Assembly (NCBI GenBank): GCA_963575745.1
Contig: CAUYUJ010014269.1
Coordinates: 1 to 64,000, forward strand
DNA from: Prorocentrum cordatum
Taxonomy: Eukaryota; Sar; Dinophyceae; Prorocentrales; Prorocentraceae
Direction of reading: 5' to 3'
DNA: 64,000 nucleotides
Position 1 is the first letter of the stretch. Every line of letters starts with the position of its first letter. Positions 61,440 to 64,000 of this stretch are shown piece by piece. A model generated the notes under the pieces. It saw only the letters and a program-made list of their open reading frames with translations, did not search any database and was not told where the DNA came from. The translations under genes and the position numbers were made by a program.

Positions 61440-63715
61440 CACTACGCGGCGCGTTCCCTGTCACGCCCCAGCGCGACACGGCGCGGCGCGGGGGAGCGCA
61501 GCGCGGCCCCCGGCGCAGTGGTGCCACCGTGGACATCTCCAGCATCGCCGATGCCCATCGCCCGATCGAGGTGTTTGGCGGTGCCCCGAGGCCTCGTAGT
61601 TCTGAATGCTCGCGTGAGTTTGCGAATCGACCGCAGAAACGCGCGGCGCGAAAGCATGGCGCGACGACATTGCGCGGAAGGCTAACTCCACGCAGCGCCA
61701 GGCACTCCGCGAAATACATTGCACAAATATTCCACGCGCGCACTGCGCGCCAAACAGTGACGCTAATACCGCGCGCGAAGATGCTCTGCAAGCACGCTGC
61801 GCAGGAGCCGCGCGCCAGCGCGCTACGCCAACACACTTCGCCAAAACACAATGCAAATACACGGCGTAGAATGCGCCACGCTGAATACATCACCCAGATG
61901 CATTACGCAAGTGCATCGCGTAGATACCACGCAAATACACTATTTGAATACACCCTACGCAAGTGCACAGCGCTAATACACTAAGCGGATACACTGCATA
62001 AATACACCGCGCGAATGCGCTACGCGGCGCGCCCCTTGCCGCGCCCCAGCGCGGCAAGGCAGCGCGGCAAGGCGCTGCGCGGGGGGGGGGGGGGGGCGCG
62101 AAGCAGCCCCCGGCGCACTGGCGCCACCGCGGACATCTCCCAGCATTGCCATTGCCACTCGCCCGATCGAGGCGTTTGGCAGAGCCCCCAGGCCCCGCAG
62201 TTCTGAATCCCCTTCCTAGTCTGCGGGTCGACCGCGGAAACGCACGACGCGAAAACGCCGCGCGACAACACGACACGGAAAGCTAATTCCACGCGGCGCG
62301 CGGATTCCCACGAAATATATTGCGCGGATATTCCGCCCAAGCATTGCACGCCAAACGGCGACGCAGATGCCGCGCGCGAAAACACCGCGCAAATACACCT
62401 CGCAGGAGCACTACGCCAACGCAGTACGCCAACACACTGCGCCAACACAGTACGCAAACGCACGACGTAGAATACACCGCGCAAATACATTAAGTGAATA
62501 CACTACGCAAGCACACCACGTCGACGCACCCCGCGCAAATGCACTACGCAAATACACTACGTGAACACACCTACGCAATTATACATTACGCCAACGCACT
62601 ATGCGGCGCGGCCCCCGCCACGTCCGAGCGCGGCGCGGCGCGGCGCAGGGGGGCGCGACGCGGCCTGCGGCGCAGTGGCGTCGCCGCGGACATCTCCAGC
62701 ACCGCCGTTGCCCAGCGCCTGATCGAGTTGCTCGGCAGCGCCCCCAGGCTTCGCAGCTCTGGATCCCTTCCTGGGTTTGCGGGTCGACCGCGGGAACGCA
62801 CGACGCGAAAACGCCGCGCGACAACGCGGCGCGGAAAGCTAAGTCCACGCGGCGCGCGGATTTCCACGGAATACACCACAAATATTCCACGAAAGCATTG
62901 CGCGCCAAACGGCGGCGCAAATACCGGCCGCGAAAAGATTGCGCAAATACACCACGCAGGAGCACTGCGCTAACGCACTACGTCAACGCACTGCGCCAAC
63001 ACACCCACGCAAACGCACGACGTAGAATGCGTTACGTAGATACTCTTACGCAAATACATTGCGTGAATACACTACGCAAATACACGACGTAAATGCACAA
63101 AGTAAATGCACTACGCAAACGGACTCGCAAAAGCACGAGGCGGCGCATTCCCCGCCGCGCCCCGCCGCGGCGCGGCGCGGCGCCGGGGGGCACGGCACAG
63201 CGTCCAACGCAGTGGCGTCGCCGCGGGCATCTGAAGCATTGCCATCGCCCATCGTCCGATCGAGGTGCTTGGCAACGCCCCCAGGCCACGTAGTTCTGAG
63301 TCCCTTCCCGAGTTTGCGGGTCGACCATGGAAACGCGTGACGCGACAGCACAGCGCGACAACATTGCGCGGAGAGCTAACTCCACGCGGCGCAAGGCACC
63401 CCCCGCGAAATACATTGCGCAAAAATTCCACGCAAGCACCGCGCGCCAGACGGCGACGCTGATACCGCACACGAAAACACGACGCAAATACACCACGCAG
63501 GAACTTCACGCCAACAAACACACTACGCCAACGCAACACACTGGTCCAACACACTACGCGAAAGTAATTACTACGCAAACGCAGTACGTAAAATACGATA
63601 CGCCACTACACTACGCGAGTACATTACGAATATACACTACGTGGATATTCGACGTACATATACTACGTAAGTACACTACGTGACACACTGCGTAAATACA
63701 ACGCAAATACACTAC
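61440..63715. repeat. Four-copy higher-order repeat (~530-600 bp)
   Basis: Each copy has a conserved ~300-bp core (GCGGCGCGGCGCGGGGG, GCCCGATCGAGGTGTTTGGC, GTTTGCGGGTCGACCGCGGA, GCGGAAAGCTAACTCCACGC, GCGAAATACATTGCGCAAAT) followed by a degenerate 13-bp minisatellite TACACTACGCAAA. The CGATCGAG core is at about 61563, 62164, 62724 and 63255. The rich supply of CGC and AAA codons makes long frames in all directions; none shows a domain. Confidence 0.92.
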
Positions 63716-64000
63716 GCAAAAATACTACGTAACTACACGACGTAGACTGTTTCATTGTGGCGCAATTCTCTCGGTATATCTTGGTTTCACCAGCAGCAAA
63801 TGCAGGTCATGTGCGCCGCACGAGGCGGCAGTCCCGACTCAGTCCCGGCACGATGGGCCGGATGCACCCGCGGTTCCGAGAAGCACACCTCGCAGGCGAA
63901 GGGGGAGGCAGATGTCTGCCAGCCACGAGACACGATCTCCGCAGAAGGCACGTATACACCACCGCCCTGCTTGGCCAGGGCACATGACAGCCCTGGCTAA
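63716..64000. other. Unassigned window end
   Basis: Non-repetitive sequence, open in two plus-strand frames to the window edge (from 63755 and 63757). It contains no recognisable motif and may be the beginning of a gene that continues outside. Confidence 0.35.

Overview
The window reads as nuclear DNA of a dinoflagellate. The strongest reason is an exact match to the dinoflagellate trans-spliced leader (DinoSL) at 52810-52831 and a near-exact one at 27929-27950. Neither is followed by the GT donor of a leader RNA gene, so both look like leaders copied back into the genome from mature mRNA. GC-rich retroelements with Ala/Pro/Arg-rich proteins, a dinoflagellate-style PDZ domain and an overwhelming load of satellites and microsatellites agree with this. 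No rRNA, tRNA, bacterial operon or CRISPR array was seen. I cannot name the genus.

Layout. 1-1.9 kb: (AGT)n and low-complexity DNA. 1.9-9.1 kb: a G-rich 100-140 bp satellite, split at 5.06-5.84 kb by an insert carrying a near-perfect 60-nt hairpin. 9.1-10.4 kb: a probable protein-coding region with a Cys-rich segment and a C-terminal PDZ domain. 11.1-21.5 kb: a 178-bp satellite with higher-order copies. It is punctuated by twelve copies of a 34-nt hairpin that occurs in two covarying forms, which appear to bracket variable cassettes. 21.6-23.95 kb: minisatellites and (ATGT)n. 24.3-26.8 kb: a 90-bp satellite open on both strands. 27.9-32.85 kb: a frameshifted non-LTR retrotransposon (RT plus restriction-like endonuclease) with a leader relic at its 5' end. 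32.9-35.2 kb: purine and GGT microsatellites. 35.17-42.66 kb: a broken Ty1/copia-type element with very short terminal repeats, sitting inside an (ATGT)n tract. 42.7-49.3 kb: microsatellites, a 61-bp and a 51-bp minisatellite, and a reverse-strand LINE fragment. 49.3-52.4 kb: dispersed ~270-bp repeats with hairpins. 52.8-56.5 kb: a leader-tagged membrane-protein ORF, a 73-bp array, a TM+PAS ORF, a 1-kb (AGT)n array and a LINE tail. 57.2-60 kb: an uncharacterised Cys-rich protein region with in-frame stops. 60.7-61.0 kb: (AGT)n with a 100-N gap. 61-63.7 kb: a four-copy higher-order repeat. 63.7-64 kb: unassigned.

How it fits together. Very little is likely to be functional host coding sequence: the PDZ region, the leader-tagged TM/PAS region and perhaps the Cys-rich region. 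The rest is repeats and decayed retroelements. Three themes recur: reverse-transcribed leader-bearing mRNAs, insertion next to simple repeats, and short hairpins that stay paired through compensatory changes. All family calls come from motifs read by eye; no database search was run.
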